A stretch of 7,542 bases of DNA from Calditrichota bacterium (lineage in GTDB: Bacteria > Calditrichota > Calditrichia > RBG-13-44-9 > J075), in NCBI GenBank assembly GCA_024275555.1, contig JAJRYW010000125.1:1-7542 (forward strand). The letters run 5' to 3'. Under the pieces are notes generated by a model, which worked only from the letters and a program-made list of their open reading frames with translations, did not search any database and was not told where the DNA came from. Shown here one piece after another: positions 6,231 to 7,542 of this stretch (the first letter of the stretch is position 1; every line of letters begins with the position of its first letter). Position numbers and translations under genes: made by a program.

Positions 6231-6435
6231 CAGGCAGGATGAACCGGATAAGGAAAGGGTTGGCTATTTCATTGATCCGGTAAATCAAAACGAAGCTGTC
6301 CCTGAGTTACAGTTGGTGAATTATTTGACTGCTACCCATAAGGATATTTGTCTATTCTTAATTTCAGAGAAAAAAAGGTTGAAATGAAACGCAAGGTGGG
6401 AGAATTTCCCACGAATTCACTCTATTGAGTATTCA

Positions 6436-6475
6436 GATCAACAGGATAAACATCATCCGGTCAATCCTGTTCATC
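6436..6475. repeat. Imperfect 12-bp inverted repeat near the right end of the miniature element
   Basis: GATCAACAGGAT (6436-6447) and ATCCTGTTCATC (6464-6475) pair with one mismatch around a 16-base loop. It is the same GATGAACAGGAT word that forms the perfect hairpin at 3765-3802. Confidence 0.55.
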
Positions 6476-6504
6476 CAGTCAAAAATGAATAGCTGAACAG
6501 TTAC

Positions 6505-6512
6505 TCCGGTAG
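6505..6512. repeat. Right target-site duplication, TCCGGTAG
   Basis: TCCGGTAG immediately follows the right inverted end and is identical to the eight bases at 6171-6178. Confidence 0.65.
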
Positions 6513-6600
6513 AAGGAAAATAGCTGAAACCACAGAATATGGGATGGCAAAGAAGCCTTTATTGTGGCGATTTGGGATGCTTCTTTATGTTGGCATAAAT

Positions 6601-6629
6601 TTGCCTTGATACCCATCCGCCATTATCTT
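6601..6629 (+). promoter_or_regulatory. Weak candidate promoter for the amidase gene
   Basis: TTGCCT (6601-6606) and TATCTT (6624-6629) are separated by 17 bases and lie 45 bases before the ATG at 6674. Both boxes deviate from consensus. The only ribosome-binding-like sequence is GAGG near 6656-6659, rather far from the start. Confidence 0.22.
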
Positions 6630-6673
6630 ATTTTGATGGGTTGAAAACGGTAACCGAGGCATCAAATACCCCT

Positions 6674-7542
6674 ATGAAACGGCGTCAATTTCTGAAATTT
6701 CTATCTGCGCTATCCGTTTACTTGCTGGACTTTGAACAGCTCTTTGCAAAAAATCTGCCCCTTGCCCCCCCGGGGAAGCGATCATCTCAATTAAAAATTA
6801 TTACGGACGCCGGGCAGGGCCCGGTTTTGCTGCCGCTCGAGTATCTTCAGGATTTGGCCTACCTGAGCGTGCGCAAACTTGCCGAAGCCTTTTCTTTCCA
6901 TACTTATGTAAATCCGGAAAAAAAGAAAATTGTCATCTATCTTCCCCAGAATAAAGTGGTGGTAAGCGCCGGCAACCCGTTTGTGGTGATCGACAGCAAA
7001 GCCAAGCAGATGCTGGCCCGGGCCCGCTGGGCCGACCAGGACGTTCTGGTTCCCCTGCCTCATTTTACGGAATTAATAAACCGGTATACCACTCTGAACT
7101 GGCAGTATGATCCGGTCCGGCAGTCCCTTAAGGCCGGGAGTAAGGGGTTCAATACGACCGCGGTGCACATCGACGTTAAAGAGAATGGCGTGGTGATCCG
7201 CATACGCACCGAACTCTCCTTTAAGCCTGGCGAGATGAGCGTGGATATGCGCTATGATTGGCTGCACGTGGACCTTTTTGGGGCCCAGGGCGATCTCCGC
7301 AGTATTACCGCTACCCGCCCCATGAACCCCATCCGGGAGGTAAAAGCCTATCAATTCAAAGATTTGCTGTCGATCGCTTTCCGTCTTCAAAAGCCGCCGG
7401 CAAGCAAGGAAGTTTACCAGGATGAGATTTCTAACGAGGTGGTGGTAGTTTTACGGTATGATGAACAAATCGCCCGAAAGGAGCGCCGGGATGATGCGGC
7501 CGCAGAGGAGCCTTCCCCGCCGGATTCCAATGACGACCTCCA
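6674..7542 (+). CDS. Exported N-acetylmuramoyl-L-alanine amidase-type protein, N-terminal part (3' end beyond the window)
   Basis: The frame is open for 289 codons from ATG at 6674 to the edge. Residues 2-8, KRRQFLK, followed by a mostly hydrophobic stretch to LFA (about 25), look like a twin-arginine (Tat) signal. Residues about 62-155 resemble the copper-amine-oxidase N-terminal-like domain found in cell-wall enzymes (YLSVRKLAEAF, a Y-x-N-x-x-x-K-K-I-V strand pair, VLVPLPHFTELIN). Residues about 160-262 look like an AMIN domain (AVHIDVKENGVVIRIRTE, then WLHVDLFGA and VKAYQFKDLLSIAFRLQ), which localises amidases to the septum or secretion pores. An acidic, proline-containing linker starts at about 265 (RRDDAAAEEPSPPDSNDDL). 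In this architecture an Amidase_3 zinc catalytic domain normally follows, splitting the amide between muramic acid and L-alanine in peptidoglycan. That domain lies outside the window, so the enzymatic call is inferred. E. coli AmiA and AmiC are also Tat-exported, which fits. Confidence 0.75.
   Translation, partial: MKRRQFLKFLSALSVYLLDFEQLFAKNLPLAPPGKRSSQLKIITDAGQGPVLLPLEYLQDLAYLSVRKLAEAFSFHTYVNPEKKKIVIYLPQNKVVVSAGNPFVVIDSKAKQMLARARWADQDVLVPLPHFTELINRYTTLNWQYDPVRQSLKAGSKGFNTTAVHIDVKENGVVIRIRTELSFKPGEMSVDMRYDWLHVDLFGAQGDLRSITATRPMNPIREVKAYQFKDLLSIAFRLQKPPASKEVYQDEISNEVVVVLRYDEQIARKERRDDAAAEEPSPPDSNDDL

Larger units (their letters stand above)
6179..6504. mobile_element. 326-bp MITE-like nonautonomous element with inverted ends and an 8-bp target duplication
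   Basis: The ends are inverted copies: GTAACTATTC (6179-6188) and the complement of GTAACTGTTC (6495-6504), one mismatch in ten. A second inverted word lies just inside each end: ATTTTTGACAGGAT at 6194-6207 and ATCCAGTCAAAAAT at 6473-6486, again with one mismatch. The arms therefore extend about 30 bases with a small offset. Perfect 8-bp direct repeats TCCGGTAG flank it outside. Inside are GGATGAAC-type units, a nested palindrome (6211-6230) and a small hairpin GTGGGA/TCCCAC at 6396-6412, but no transposase frame. It would have to be moved by an enzyme encoded elsewhere. A related partial copy lies at 3729-3802. The structure is seen directly; mobility is inferred. Confidence 0.65.
6060..6673. 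other. Noncoding gap of about 610 bases between the divergent ATP-grasp and amidase genes
   Basis: The gap holds the ATP-grasp promoter region, a 326-bp miniature element with its flanking direct repeats (6171-6512), and the amidase leader (6513-6673). No open frame with coding character is present on either strand. The leader contains two small inverted repeats: AAAGAAGC at 6549-6556 with GCTTCTTT at 6579-6586, and CCCATC at 6612-6617 with GATGGG at 6635-6640. Neither has a clear role. Confidence 0.6.

Noticed and set aside
6791..7390. Two minus-strand frames opposite the amidase gene (6791-7063 and 7073-7390).
   Set aside because: The plus-strand frame is continuous, starts with a Tat-like signal and shows recognisable domains, so these are antisense shadows.

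Overview
The window reads as a chromosomal segment from an uncultivated bacterium of the FCB superphylum (Calditrichota, KSB1, Ignavibacteria or a similar lineage). The main pointer is the tail of the gene fragment ending at 4726. It has the QNYPNPFNPTTT-type C-terminal sorting domain of type IX secretion cargo that such genomes carry in many copies. Coding DNA is moderately GC-rich and the intergenic DNA is clearly AT-rich. The lineage is an inference from protein style, not a phylogenetic placement.

Left third (1-3569, minus strand): a two-gene unit. An ECF-type sigma factor gene (reading frame 3569 to 2961) is followed 11 bases later by a very large secreted FG-GAP/VCBS repeat protein with two ASPIC/UnbV domains. 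That protein starts at 2949 and runs off the left edge after 983 residues. The sigma factor frame contains an in-frame TAA at 3491-3489, inside what should be conserved region 2.1, so it is a pseudogene, a read-through gene or a sequence error.

Middle (3570-4785): an AT-rich gap with a repeat carrying a perfect 15-bp hairpin. It is followed by the 3' remnant of a type IX secretion cargo gene (frame open from 4010, stop at 4726) with no credible start or signal peptide. A strong intrinsic terminator follows, lying inside the last codons of the convergent ATP-grasp gene.

Right half: an ATP-grasp ligase gene on the minus strand (5964-4747), possibly preceded by a 32-codon mini-ORF that overlaps its start by ATGA and by an extended -10 promoter. 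Next is a roughly 600-base noncoding stretch holding a 326-bp MITE-like element (6179-6504). The element has inverted ends and is bounded by a perfect 8-bp direct repeat, TCCGGTAG. The window closes with the 5' part of an exported N-acetylmuramoyl-L-alanine amidase-type gene (6674 to beyond 7542) with a Tat-like signal, a copper-amine-oxidase-N-like domain and an AMIN-like domain.

Only the sigma factor and repeat protein look like one functional unit. The other genes are single transcription units separated by repeats and decayed DNA. I see no clear new multi-gene defence or metabolic system. The observations most worth a second look are the stop codon inside the sigma factor, the target-site-flanked miniature element, and the sigma factor to double-UnbV gene pairing.
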